A stretch of 64,000 bases of DNA from Cristatella mucedo (taxonomy: Eukaryota > Bryozoa > Phylactolaemata > Cristatellidae), in the NCBI GenBank assembly GCA_009760855.2, contig WPIO01000026.1:2672001-2736000 (forward strand). The letters are read 5' to 3'. The notes under the pieces are model-generated. The model did not search any database. It was given only the letters and a program-made list of their open reading frames with translations, and had not been told where the DNA came from. Within the stretch, counting starts at the first letter, position 1, and every line of letters begins with the position of its first letter. Positions 11,100 to 22,479 of this stretch are shown here, piece after piece. A program made the position numbers and the translations under genes.

Positions 11100-12980
11100 T
11101 GCTAGAGGGGACGGGCAGGGGGCAAAGCCCTCCTCATGCCCGTCCGCTCTAGCACGGCCACTGGCTACCACCGTCGGCGAACCCTACGGTCCAAAGGCCT
11201 GCGACTCCAAGCTGAGAACAGCACAGAGGGAAGCGACATGTTTGGTCTACGAGCGATGAGGGCAGGTGTGGGCAACGTGCCATGCGGCATACGTGCACTC
11301 ACGCTCCTATGTGTGGGCAGTAAATACAATACCATCCAAGCACGCAGGTGAGAATCACAGCTGAGACTAATAGGTCAAGTGTGCGTTCAGTAGAAAAACG
11401 GTACCAAACTCCAGAGCAGAAGAACTTGGAAAGAATAATGCTTTGCACGTCTCTCCGGACTATGCTAGTCCTTCGCAATGGCGATGATGATGGAATGGAT
11501 TGCTGCTCAATATCGTGAACCCTCTGCCGTCGAAGCAGGGTACGTTGCCACCCTTCCGCCAGCTGACAAGCGCCTGCGATACAAGCGCCAGCCCCTATGA
11601 CCTCCATTTTTTAGCCAAACCCATTGCACCAGGTGTGGCATTTATACAAGACTCTTAGCTCCGGCGCAATCTTGATTTTAATAGAGAATTAAGGATATTC
11701 CAGCAACAGATACTCAATCTTCTCGATGACTACGATGCTGCTTCTGCTACTACATTCGACAGATTTACACTGTCCAATTGCCACATGGATCTGGTGTTTC
11801 TGGCTGCTTCTGTCTGTATTGATTCTGAATCAGCCAAACATGCTCGTGGGTTTAATGAAACCATGATGCTTGCAAAGGTACTAGCACAATATATTATTGT
11901 TAGGTTCACTTGTTTAGCGAATGGGATCTGCTTTTCAGTAATTCAGAACAAATAATTATTCTTTGCGCTATCATATTAACCCTCGAAAGTTACTTATCAT
12001 TTGTAGTTATGCCATTTATTAAAATGTGTCACATATTGATCACATCCAAAGACTATAATTTAATGAGTACCTACATTTGGCCAAGCCAATAGCTGGAATT
12101 AAACATCGATACAATGTCCCTGTGAAAAATCCGTGCAGTAGCACTAAATGCAAAAGCTAAACATCTCGTCGCACTGCAAGTTGAACCTGCGATCTGCGAT
12201 ACCGAACACTGACGGCCTAAGAAGATTACATCACTTGTGTGATGCTTTCATAGCAGCAGACAACTTCCGGAACCGCATTCAGACTCGCTAGAAGAAACTG
12301 GCACACCCATAATCATGTAGAACGTGTTACAAATCAAGGAGACACAGATCGCACGCTCCTATAGCAATATATTCTAAGATTCCCATGCTTTGGTCAATAC
12401 TGCTTAAAAGTGAATGACTGCAAGCACACGCTATATTGAACAAGTTGTGCTCTGTGGATCTGGAGAATTTCAGGCTGCTTCTGTCCACGGCAGTGAGTAC
12501 ACAGTAGCACCTGTTCTCACGGTAGTGCTACTCTGGAAGATACACTAGCACAGTGTCAACCGTCTATTTGCTTGCGGTTTGGCAGTGGAGTCTCCCTTTG
12601 CTCTTCGCACTCATTTTCTGGGTCAGCGAAGAGATAAGCCACTGCAGATGTATGAGTCTATAATTGGTTGGCTACCGGTCAAACCCAAATTAAACTTAAC
12701 TTGTTTTGCTGGATTCGCCTGCTGTAGGCCCTAAACACCTAGCGAAAGGTTATCTTGTCTTTGCTAAAGCCAAGAACGTTGAAGTAGAGACATAGCAGAT
12801 AAGGCTGCAGAGGGGCTCCGAGTGCATGTCGCTGACGAGGAAAAAATATGCCCTTAAGAGCACCTGGTTTCTAAGTGCTCTTCTCAGTGCTTTCAAGTCT
12901 TAGAAGCACTCCACCACAAAGGCAATGCCAGCTAAGACGAGTGTACGTCAGCCAAGCTTCTTCAAGCATTAGTGTCACAC
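11100..12980. other. No gene recognised; probably decayed repeat
   Basis: Plus-strand pieces such as NLLDDYDAASATTFDRFTLS at about 11,700 read open for short distances and lie upstream of a decayed LINE C-terminus, so they may belong to the same dead element. Not certain. Confidence 0.4.
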
Positions 12981-12984
12981 TATC

Positions 12985-13460
12985 TAGACTACACATGCTC
13001 CCTTTTTCAGGACTCCTTCATTGTGCCCTTAATCGATAGCAGCTGGTATAAAACCAAGCAGCTCATCTGCTCTGTCGTCAAAAGCCTAACTTCCGAATCA
13101 TGCCACGTCTGTCTGAGCTTCACTGGCTCACTATCAAGCACCGATTAGACTTCAAGGTTATCGCTCTGGCAAATGGGTCACTTTCACTTTCTTATCCCAA
13201 CCCACATATCCGACTTCGTTGCTCATGAGCGCCTTTCCCCTCCCCGTGCCGACCCACATGTTCGACTTCTTGTCGTCACTCAGCGTCTCGCACTAAGCTG
13301 AAATCTTTCGGTCATCGAGTTTTCAGCTCGGGTGCACCTTACGTCTGGAGCTCGCTCCTGGCATCATTCAAGTCTCAGCTGAATATGCATTCGTTCTCTG
13401 CACAGCTTTTCACTCGAGGGTTTTGGTTTTTTGCGCATGCATGCTTGCTAGCTCCCCGTG
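12985..13460 (+). mobile_element. Decayed LINE C-terminal fragment of another lineage
   Basis: Plus-strand frames read LSELHWLTIKHRLDFKVIAL, then SDFVAHERLSPPRADPHVRL, then SFGHRVFSSGAPYVWSSLL. The order matches LINE C-termini of the CR1/L2 group (LHWLP...RI.FK..., then FG.R.FS..AP..WN.LP) but the sequence differs from families III and IV. Stops and frameshifts show decay. The region 11,680-12,980 upstream may hold more of it, but I cannot confirm this. Confidence 0.55.
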
Positions 13461-13981
13461 AGTTTCAGTTCATGCTACTATTCAAGGAATCCTACTAACC
13501 AGACGCTCCGGATGTCTTCCATAGTGCTTCTGCATGCTAGCCTGCATATGAACGGCTTATTATTAGTAGTAGTATTGTAGCCCCGTGTAATGTAACATTT
13601 TTTGTCAGGGCAGAAACTTTTATTTTACAATAGCTAATGCCTCGTATTATTGAAAACAGTCAGTATTCCCTACAGCTTTGCTTTTGTGACCATAATTGCG
13701 ATTAACTTTAAATTAGCTCATTTCCGGTTGAAAAACTGACAGCCTTGCGCCTTGGGGTTTACATTTAGTCAGAAAGAACAGCAAACGAATCCAAATTAAA
13801 ACATATTTACTCTGAGCTTATACAAAACAGACTGCTAGAAAGGGACCAGAAATGTGAAGGTGTTCAAAATTGATCACTATTCTGCCAATCGCTTTATCGA
13901 ACAATATCTCAAACATAAGCCTCCATCATACTTTCGTTATGCCGTCCTTGGCAACGACGTTCAAAGTCCAGTATAAATATA

Positions 13982-14036
13982 TTGATGTGTGCGTGTGCGC
14001 GTGTGCGTGCGTGTGTGTGTGTGTGTGTGTGCGTGC

Positions 14037-14107
<71 letters not shown>

Positions 14108-15025
14108 TGTGTGTGTGTGTGTGTGTGTGTGTAATGTATCATGGTGAAAGAGCCTCGCTCCTCTGAGTAAGCTCGAGTGTTCTCCTTGAATTTGTCAAGA
14201 TAATCACCAACGACATGGACTGTATGGACAATCTGCATCTCACATTGGCACTGTACTTTGTGAGAGCCTGAACCAGGTGCTCGTACTTTTTAGACTTGCG
14301 ATTGCTGAGAAGGCCGCGAACCATTGCAACGAAACTGTTTCAAGCCACTCTCTTCGTCCTGTTCAGCTGTATTACGCATTCTTCACACTCTGTGACCGAC
14401 TTATCTGTGATCCGACGAATATGCCAGCTTTAACTCTTGCCTCCCTCCGACAGATATAGAAAGACAGTTTGAAGGTTTTGAAAGCTGCTGACTCATCGTC
14501 TAGATCCATGATAAATTGCTTGATAAGGGCAGGTGCAGTGGCGGCACAAGCACCTTCCGAGGGTCCGACCAGCTGATTACAGTTGATGCTGTTCGCTCAT
14601 TTTACGACAGTCTGCCTGAGTGTCCCGGATGTCCCACTTGTAAAGAAAACGAGGAAACTTCTCGTGGCTTTCGAGGCGCACTAGAAAGGTCGCCATGTTA
14701 AAGTCTGCAATGAAATGGCAGCCGTAGTCAACCTACTGTGATGCTCTCGCCAACATCTTGTCACGGGTGAATTCGTCTTTGAGGTGCACACAGTGAGCCA
14801 TCGGGTGTGACAAGTACTTGTTCCCGTTGCGAAGGAGACCCGTTTTGAGGTTCTTGGATGAATTCCCTATGCCTAAGTGCGATTTACTGCGTTTATTTGC
14901 AACTGCAATAGCATTGAATAGACGGGCCACTTTGCTTCCGCCGAAGCAAAGCTCTTCACTTGCTGACGGGAGAAGCTGGAGAAAAGTTGGAGACTGCGAT
15001 CTGCTTGCTTTCAAAATTGTATCTA
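13982..15025 (-). pseudogene. Decayed copy of an invertebrate orphan repeat protein
   Basis: Minus-strand frames from about 15,014 to 14,140 give pieces in collinear order: NLKTGLLRNGNKYLSHPMAH, then IADFNMATFLV, then PALIKQFIMDLDDESAAFKT, then AGIFVGSQIS, then FVAMVRGLLSNRKSKKYEHL, then YLDKFKENTRAYSEERGSF. From memory, this matches a family of uncharacterised proteins found in many copies in cnidarian and arthropod genomes, often near mobile elements; its biochemical role is unknown. Several stops and frameshifts separate the pieces, so this copy is dead. A (GCGT)n/(GT)n microsatellite abuts its 3' side. Confidence 0.6.
13987..14132. repeat. (GT)n/(GCGT)n microsatellite
   Basis: Compound tract: GT and GC dinucleotides, then about 20 GCGT units, then (GT)n. 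It abuts a decayed orphan-repeat protein. Confidence 0.97.
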
Positions 15026-15061
15026 AACAAAGTTCCTCTCCTTGAGCCTAGATATATAGAA

Positions 15062-15160
15062 AAACTCGCCGCTCTGCTCGCCGCTCTGCTCGCCGCTCTG
15101 CTCGCCGCTCTGCTCGCCGCTCTGCTCGCCGCGCTGCTCGCCGCTCTGCTCGCTGTGCTG
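15062..15160. repeat. 12-bp tandem repeat (GCCGCTCTGCTC)n
   Basis: About eight 12-bp units with few changes, at 15,062-15,160. Because 12 is a multiple of three, it reads as an open LAAL repeat in one frame, which is not evidence of a protein. Confidence 0.93.
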
Positions 15161-15454
15161 CCTTGCTGCTCTCTCCTAAGGATGGTCGATCCTTATCCGG
15201 AGGATTGGAGCGTGGAGCTCAAGGCAGTGGAGCACTAGCGCGATGGATGAGGGAATGTAGGGATACATTGCTGGAGCCTCGCTGCTGCCAGTTCAGCGTT
15301 TCGTGTAAAAGTAGTTGCTACGTGAGTGGTCAGTCGGTTGCCTCCAAATTATGAGATAGCACACTTCCCGGACCTTTTATTTCTCTCCTATAACGGCCCG
15401 TAAACATGCCAGAATTGTGTAAGCTAAAGTATTATTTTTCACACGTTATTTAAT

Positions 15455-16024
15455 ATTGTGCAAGAAATTTAACCATATCAGCTCCACAGTCAAATCTGCC
15501 TATTTCCAGCTTCATAAAATTGCTAAAATTCGGGCTTGTTTAGATAAGAATACCACGTCCAAATTGGTCCATGCAATCGAGACATCCCGTCTCGACTTCT
15601 GCAACTCACTGCTTACTGGCCTACCAGCATGTGCGACCAAGCGATTGCAGCCGGTGCACAACTCAAATTTAGTTCGTATGCTCCCAAAGCCTGGAACTCC
15701 CTCCCGACTTGCGTCAGAACATCCCCTGACTTGACCACGTTTGAAAGAAACTTAAAAACACCTATTTAGGACAGCATTTAGTGGGTCCCTGTTATTCGTC
15801 CTTCATGTGCTTATGCGTGCTGACACTGTGCATGCTGCCACTAACCACATTTGCATGCTGACCCTGTGCATTTCACCCCTAACCATGTTATTCATTTGTT
15901 TGTTTATCATGCATGATATTACTCACCATTCAATCGCGTTTCCATTTGCAGAAAATGTAAAGCGCCTAGAAAGAGATTGAGTTCTCTGAGGGCACTTTAT
16001 CGAGTGCCTTATTACTATTATTAA
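15455..16024 (+). mobile_element. Family III LINE fragment with internal deletion
   Basis: Plus-strand copy: SAYFQLHKIAKIRACLDKNT, then SRLDFCNSLLTGLPACATKR, then an abrupt jump at about 15,665 to the LPKPGTPSRLASEHP region and the 3' UTR with tail and (ATT)n. Several hundred bases of the C-terminal region are missing compared with the copy at 16,765-18,442. Confidence 0.8.
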
Positions 16025-16340
16025 TTATCTGGTGAGCAGCAATTGTCCACCTTCCCTCTCAGTGCAGAGCTGAGGAAGATGCTCAGAGCACTCAGAGCTC
16101 TCTGCAGTGTTCCATAAGCAGTCAACATTCCTTTTGAACCAGTACCAAAGCCAGCATAGAGCGGTAGTAGCTGTAACTGAATAAGTGCTTTGCAACAAGA
16201 TAGAAGAGTGTGCATTAATGTAAGCGAAAAGATGCAAATTCATCAGAAAACCACTACCGCATTCAAAAGACGAAATGCTATCAATGAAAGCATAACACGT
16301 GAATACGCGGCCCACCTAAAAAGTAATAAATACATAAATG

Positions 16341-16503
16341 ATCCGGCGTAGGCCGCGGATAAGGTGTTGGCTCTTCACGACCGAGGTCGTCAAGTTCGAG
16401 TCCCACAGCGGGTGGTCCTTTACTACCGGCTGCAAGAGGCAGTGATAGCCCTTGGAGCTCTTTGGACGCTATATAAAATGAGGCTGTTTGATTAGCCAGC
16501 TTT
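16341..16503 (+). mobile_element. SINE II (tRNA-derived)
   Basis: B box CAAGTTCGAGTCC and the tail GGCAGTGATAGCCCTTGGAG, ending ATGAGGCTGTTTGATTAGCC. Moderately diverged. Confidence 0.68.
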
Positions 16504-16599
16504 TGATTTACTTTAAAATGGCTCTCCTCTCTCGTCCCGAGCCGACTGACTAAAGCTAAAACTTGGTTGGACAACTTGTGCGTGGATTATTTGCACACA

Positions 16600-16745
16600 G
16601 TGTAAACCTATATATCCTGCACTAACTTACGCTCTGGTACAAAGACTAGCTGTTTCGATTGTTATCCCTAAGACTGTTAGCGACAGAATCTTTTGCTCTG
16701 CAGGTCTTTGACTTTTGGAACTAATTTCCGAACTACTTTATTAAA
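16600..16745 (+). mobile_element. Family IV LINE fragment joined to family III copy
   Basis: Short decayed segment (ACTGTTAGCGACAGAATCTT, then TTTTGGAACTAATTTCCGAA) equivalent to RSFSSAGPRLWN of family IV. It ends within about 20 bp of the 5' end of the family III copy at 16,765. Confidence 0.5.
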
Positions 16746-16764
16746 GAAGATGCCCCTTGCTGCT

Positions 16765-18442
16765 GACTCTGGCGCATCTCAGGTCATGTCCCAGCACCTT
16801 TCAAAAAAGCTGTAGTCAGGCCACGTCTCAAGAAAACTACACTTGACCAAGAGAACTTGAGCAACTACCGCCCAGTTTCCCTTCTACCTTTCCTATCAAA
16901 GACACTCGAATGGGTCGTGGCGGACCAGCTGAACTCGTATATCGAAACCTCACACCTTGCTAGTAAGTTCCCGTCTGGCTTTAGAGCTAATCACTCCAAT
17001 GAGTCAGCATTGCTTCGGGTATACAACGACCTACTTAGGAATGCAGACATGGGTAGAGTGTCTCTGCTTGTTTTGCTTGATCTTTCGGCAGCTTTTGATA
17101 CCATCGATCACAAAGTTCTTCTAGAGCGCCTCTCATCTCGCCTGGGCATCACTAGCACTGCTCTGCAATGGTTCAGGTCCTATCTCAGTGGGAGACTCCA
17201 GAGTATTGACGTGAATGGACAAAGATCACCTGAAGTACCTCTGAAATATGGAGTACCTCAGGGCTCAGCGCTAGGTCCGGTTCTTTTCATGGTTTATACT
17301 CTGCCTCTTGCTGATGTGATTGCCAAGCACAATCTAGGCTTTCACTTCTATGCAGATGACACTCAGTTGTACCTTTGCTTTGATCCCTCCCAGCCTTCGA
17401 GCACCTCAAATTCTCTAAACTCACTAGCTGCATGCATTGATGACATCCGCACATGGATGGCAGTAAATTTTCTAAAACTTAACGATGATAAAACTAACTT
17501 ACTAGTTATGGGTAAACCCAGTGTGATCCAGAGATTGAAAAGGCTGACTCTCACAATTGGCTCTGCCAGCATCTCCAGTTGAATCAGCTCGAAATCTAGG
17601 TGTCATATTCCAAAGCGACCTCTCATTAGACGACCATATCAGCTCCACAGTCAAATCCGCCTATTTTCAGCTTCACAACATTGCTAAAATTCGGGCTTGT
17701 TTAGATAAAGATACCACGTCCAAATTGGTCCATGCATTCGTGACATCCCGTCTCGACTTCTGCAACTCACTGCTTACTGGCCTACCAGCATGTGCGATCA
17801 GGCGATTGCAGCTGGTGCAAAACTCTGCAGCTAGGCTTGTGTGTCGTGAGCGTCGCAGTTGCCACATTACTCCACTTCTCGCCGACCTGCACTGGCTACC
17901 AGTCAAGCAACGGATTGACTTCAAGGTTTTGTCGCTCACTTTTAGGTCCCTTCATTCTATGGCTCCAGCCTATCTGTCAGATATACTACCCCGTTAGGCC
18001 AAGCATCGTACCACCCGCTTCTCGGAATCCAACAGTCTAGAAATACCTCATACAAACCTTAAATCCTTTGGAGACCGTGCATTTAGTTCATATGCTCCCA
18101 AAGCCTAGAGCTCCCTCCCGACCTGCGTCAGAACATCCCCTGACCTGACCAAATTTAAAAGGAACCTAAAAACACACCTATTTAGGACAGCATTTAGTGG
18201 GTCCCTGTGATTCGTCCTTGATGTGCTTATGCGTGCTGACACTGTGCATGCTGCCACTAACCACATTTGCATGCTGACCCTGTGCATGTCACCCCTAACC
18301 ATATTATTCATTTCGTTTGTTTTTTCAAGCATGATTTTACTTACCATTCAATTGCATTTCACTTTACAGCAAATGTAAAGCGCCTAGAGAGAGATTAAGT
18401 TCTCTGAGGGCGCTTTATCAAGTGAATTATTATTATTATTAT
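16765..18442 (+). mobile_element. CR1/L2-type LINE, best copy, 5' truncated (family III)
   Basis: This copy starts inside the reverse transcriptase. Fingers/palm motifs are readable: [16 protein letters not shown], motif [27 protein letters not shown], and the catalytic box FYADDTQLYL near 17,347. A 1-nt deletion near 17,573 shifts the frame, and TAG at 17,995-17,997 ends the second frame, so the copy is inactive. The C-terminal part carries [19 protein letters not shown], typical of CR1/L2-group LINEs. The 3' UTR ends with the shared tail GCGCCTAGAGAGAGATTAAG and then (TTA)n. Upstream 5' truncation is usual for LINEs. Confidence 0.9.
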
Positions 18443-18449
18443 CTTTTCG

Positions 18450-19300
18450 CAATATAACTGATATTTTAACACGAAATTCAGGTTTGCAGGATCAAGAGGC
18501 TCAATATTTATCTCAGCTATATTAGAGTAAATAAGATTGAATAGAATGATGGAAGTTTGCACCGAGATAGGGTGGCTGAGGTTTTTCAGGATTATTTACT
18601 TGATTGGTTGTCATTGTAAACGAAACCGACAATTTACGTTTGAAAAGAGCATATAAGCAATAGCTCAAGCGCCTACACGTGGCATCAATGCCTTCGTCTC
18701 CTAAAAACTAGATGAGTAACAAACAAGCTTTTTTGTTGTGGAGGTAGTGATCACCACTTCTTGAAGTGGAGAGATCCCAGCTAGTAAAGCCACTCAAAAG
18801 TTGAACTGAAGGTTCCAAAGTAGAAGTTCACTGAGCGAGGGGTGGCAAATATGTTGCTCTGAAGACGACGATTCCCTTTTAAACAGGCTGCTGACAGTTA
18901 TTTTTTATGAGCAATTATATGATCTTTCTTTTAGCGCGTTGATGCATAATTTGTAAAAATTGGCGGGCTACCTTAATGTTTTCTTCATAAATTGGTTAGT
19001 GTGTGCACCTAATGTGCCAGCCAATCTGAGATTGCAAGGCGTGTTGGCAATCATTTATGAAGTAAAGATTGGGCATGGATATGAGGATCAGCTTGACCGG
19101 AAACCATCCGAATGTCGAAATCACAGTTACTTCATTATTGTAGATGGCTTCAACTTTCTAATAGAAGCTTAGTTTTCGTTGGCCCGATGAAGGCTTTTTT
19201 CACTCGTTGCCACAGCTCAGCTCCAGATATTGTTCCTTAGCATGTGCAGAAAACTCTTCTCGAGTTCATTGCATACTAGAGCTCACTGCCTACGGAATCA
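18450..19300. other. No gene recognised
   Basis: AT-rich sequence between a LINE end and a (TA)n element. No exon, SINE or structured repeat seen. Confidence 0.5.
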
Positions 19301-19302
19301 CT

Positions 19303-19430
19303 TCGCTGAGTCCTAGTAGAAATACAATAATGTACATAAATGTACACATCTATTACCGTCACTCCCGAAAGTACCGGTAGCCACTTTGCCGAAAAACGGA
19401 AGGAGGACTGACGTTCTCGCTTTAATTAGT

Positions 19431-19495
<65 letters not shown>

Positions 19496-19590
19496 CAGAA
19501 GCTGCTCATGTGTGCGTCTTAATACCTCTTTGTGGTGTGAGAATAAGTCTGTTGGCCACCGTAGGCACCCGAAAGCCGCTTAAGTTGGGT
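19303..19590 (+). mobile_element. (TA)n-bearing element, copy 2
   Basis: Same left end (TTCGCTGAGTCCTAGTAGAA), same GTACACATCTATTACCGTCA segment, shorter (TA)n at 19,433-19,490, and same right module (AACTCAGAAGCTGCTCATGT to GGGTACAGAA). The two copies differ mainly in the TA tract. Left and right flanks show no obvious duplication. Confidence 0.72.
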
Positions 19591-20124
19591 ACAGAAAACT
19601 CCCACTATTACTATTACTTTTTCCTTGTGGCTCTGGGGGGGTCACGTACGGAGATACAGTACATTTACCGGCGCTCTAAAACCAGCAAGGCTTCGCCAAA
19701 CGGATTAACGTATAGGCACCGTGAAGGCGACTGTTAAGAATCTTCGGAGGAGCTCCGTTCACCAAACTAGCGGTCGATGGCAACTAGCTATCATAACTAC
19801 AAGTCTATATATCGTTACTACAGGACTTAGGCACTGGCGACTACAGCAATCAAGTCTAGCATGCCCATAGCACCTGTTAAGAGACTGGTGAGTTGCTATT
19901 CCAAGAATCCTTCGGTAGCCGACTGATCACTCACGGTACAGCTACTTATGCACAGCGGACCCTTCGAAACCTCAAAATTGCAGCAGCAGCGCGGCTTCAG
20001 TAGTACATCATCCACGAGTTCCTACATCGTCGTCGCCCTAGTACCACACTGTCCTGAGGTCTCTGCCTCCTACCCCTATGGGATAAGGATCCGTCATCTT
20101 AAGGGGAGAGCAGCACGTCAGACA

Positions 20125-20323
20125 ATGAGGATGCTGCTACTAACGATATTTGCATGTCGATTCTGTGCATGTCACCTTTAACTATGTTATGCACGTCGTC
20201 ACTGAGCATGCTAACACCAACCATTCGATCAAGCTTCCTTTGCGGCAAATGTAAAGTGCCTAGAAAGAGATCGGGTTCACTGCGGGCGCTATAAAAAATG
20301 TATTGTTATTATTATTATTATAT
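20125..20323 (+). mobile_element. Family III LINE 3' tail fragment
   Basis: 3' UTR remnant with ATTTGCATGTCGATTCTGTG, the AAGTGCCTAGAAAGAGATCG tail and (ATT)n. Confidence 0.75.
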
Positions 20324-20496
20324 TTCCGCTCCAGATTGGATCCTCCTGAGGAGAGAAAGCCATAGCACTACCGGTAATGTCTGCTTCACAAGGGCAGGCC
20401 ATACCCTAGCAGCCAGTTAGTGACAAGTAAACTTTCAGCTCTTGCAGAGCTCAAGATTAGATGTGACTATACTTTTTAGATCGTAAATAGTGCTAC

Positions 20497-21627
20497 CTAT
20501 GTAGTTTGCACCACACTTCTTGACAACTCCTCGAGCCGGCGGCGTCCGCGACGGAGTCGGCGTCGTCCGCGACAGAGTCGGAAGTGGCCTGCGATACAGC
20601 ACAAGCCATGAAGGTGACGTTGGCCTGCGACCAGCGTCACCTTCATGGCTTTCGCTGTATCGCAGGCCGCTTCCGGCTCTGTCGCGGACGCCGCCGACTC
20701 TCCGTGCACAGTCTCACTGTCTCTCGCCTCAGCCACACCGCTGACCTTCGCCTCGCACAACGCCGTTGCCCCGTGGCGCACCATCGCCGCCTGGCCGTAC
20801 GGCACAGCTTGGAGAGCCGTTGCCCCCTGCCACACGGCGGTGGCCTGGCAAACCTCTCTCGTCTGGCACACCGTCGGTGATCGCTGCGGCCGCTTCCGGT
20901 CGCTCCAGTCGACCCTCTCAGTCCAACCAGCCTTTACCCACTCAGCATGCAATAATCGTGCTCTATCGGCCTGTGGCGTCGACCGCTCCTGCGCCAACTC
21001 CTGCGCTTTCCTGGCGGCACTCCACAGGTCTGACCGCCGAAGCCTCTCCTCGCCTTCGGGACTTGCAAATACTTTGACAAGCGCTGCACGCAGCTGGGCA
21101 TGGTCCTCTTGCACCGCCTCTGGCAGGTACGACGCATACATAAAAGCACCGTCTGACAAGAACACGTATATGTGTACGTGTGCCACGTGCCAGCTGGGTC
21201 GACGCCATCCTCGCTGAGCTTTCGCTGCGACTTGAGCAGCCAGCTAAGAAAGTCGTCCCGGGCGTTGTAGTACTCCAGCAGCATGCTTACACGGGCGGCC
21301 ACACAGTCGCTCCCGCCGAGAAATAGCTTGTAGTTCGATCCGCGAAGCAAAGAGCCAGCCGATGCCCAAAATGTGACCGCGATTTCCAACGCACGGAACT
21401 CACGAGCGCACGCACCGCTCCTTTCGGCCCCCTGTCCTACCCGACCCCCCTCATCCCGTGAGTCGGCCGGAGGAAAAAGCCGGCCTGCGGATGAAACACA
21501 GCCGTCAGACTGAAGCCGTGCACTGGCTGGCCTGTCCTCCCTACGCCCTACTACCGGTCTGCCTGCACTTGCAGTGTGCCGGCGAGCCCAGCGATCTGAG
21601 CCATGCACAGAGAACCACAAACCACAT
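20497..21627 (-). other. Unidentified GC-rich reading frames, possible gene or retroelement fragment
   Basis: Two overlapping minus-strand frames look protein-like. The upstream one (about 21,420-21,190) contains YKLFLGGSDCVAARVSMLLE and DDFLSWLLKSQRKLSEDG. It shifts near 21,190 into a second frame that runs to 20,497 with VFLSDGAFMYASYLPEAVQE and a charged helical stretch (EEERLRRSDLWSAARKAQEL-like). A frameshift or a small intron must lie near 21,180-21,200. The 3' end of the second frame runs through the 64-bp inverted repeat at 20,556-20,698, so its last 40 or so residues are probably artefactual. I do not recognise a domain; a gag-like retroelement piece or a lineage-specific gene are both possible. 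Confidence 0.3.
20556..20698. repeat. 64-bp inverted repeat with 15-bp loop
   Basis: Arms 20556-20619 and 20635-20698 are reverse complements with 5 mismatches in 64 positions, separated by 15 bases. The arms are GC-rich and would form a very stable cruciform or RNA hairpin. Adjacent sequence at 20,532-20,575 repeats the outer part of the arm (GCGTCCGCGAC) once more. It lies at the 3' end of an unidentified minus-strand reading frame. Confidence 0.9.
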
Positions 21628-22380
21628 TATTCTAACTCCAAAGTTCAATATAGAGCAGTGAAATAGGGTGAAGCTTTGAAAGTATGTCGCAGAAGAGTGG
21701 CTGTAGTGGGTCGCGCGAGCCAGACCCAACACCCACCAAAAAGACGATCCTCTTTGTCCGAAGTAGCTTGTTGTCTAACTTGTCGTCGCGAGCGGCACAG
21801 CACGCTAGCCAACGAGGAACACCACCAGTTTCTTTCCTCCACACTCACAGCCGGCGGAAGCACTACTCCCCGCCGCAAACGTCGCCCGCTTCTGTCCTCT
21901 GCGGTACCGGAACGCTGCGCTCTCATTAGTTGGCGCCGTTGCCAACGCCTAGCTGCGCTCCGATTGCCTAACCGGTGGCCGGGAGGGCCATCTAGCCTAG
22001 TACTGGCAGATAACAACATTTAGGCGCTGTCACCGACTGCGGTCTACTTAAACAAAAACCGCACTCTTTACGACACGGCAAAAACCCTCTGGCTTTCGAC
22101 TACTTTCGAAACCTGAGCCGTCTGCACCGTCCATTGCCCCAAGTCTGCAGCGGCGTGAATGCAGAGCTGTCGCACACCAGTAGGTACTGTTGCAAAGACG
22201 TCGTACTCGCGGGGCTTAAAGCTTAAACACAGCGAGCGGAGGTAAGCTGGCAATTCAGGCGATCCCGGCGACCCGGCATCGAAGCCTGCACCCCGGCATC
22301 CAGGTCACGCCGGTCCGCGCCTGGGTGCGATCGACGTGCCAAGCGCCGGAGGCCTGGCCATGCGTAGGACAGGTGCATAC

Positions 22381-22465
22381 ATCCGCCGCGAGCAATCCAG
22401 GCAAGCAAGCTATACGAACCCACTGAAACGAAGTAAAGAAGGCAGTGCAGAATTTTCGCCAGCAT
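22381..22465 (-). CDS. Candidate first exon of gene A (signal peptide)
   Basis: The ATG at 22465 opens 28 codons plus one base before GGAT|GTATGC, the same length and phase as gene B exon 1 (85 nt, phase 1). The peptide is hydrophobic (LLYFVSVGSYSLLAWIA) and could be a signal peptide. It sits in a GC-rich tract, as gene B exon 1 does. Against it: no residue similarity to the gene B signal peptide, a 12-kb gap to the next exon, and a rival ATG at 21627 that also opens a hydrophobic peptide (MWFVVLCAWLRSLG) with a phase 1 donor. Suggestive only. Confidence 0.33.
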
Positions 22466-22479
22466 GACAGGTCCAGCTC

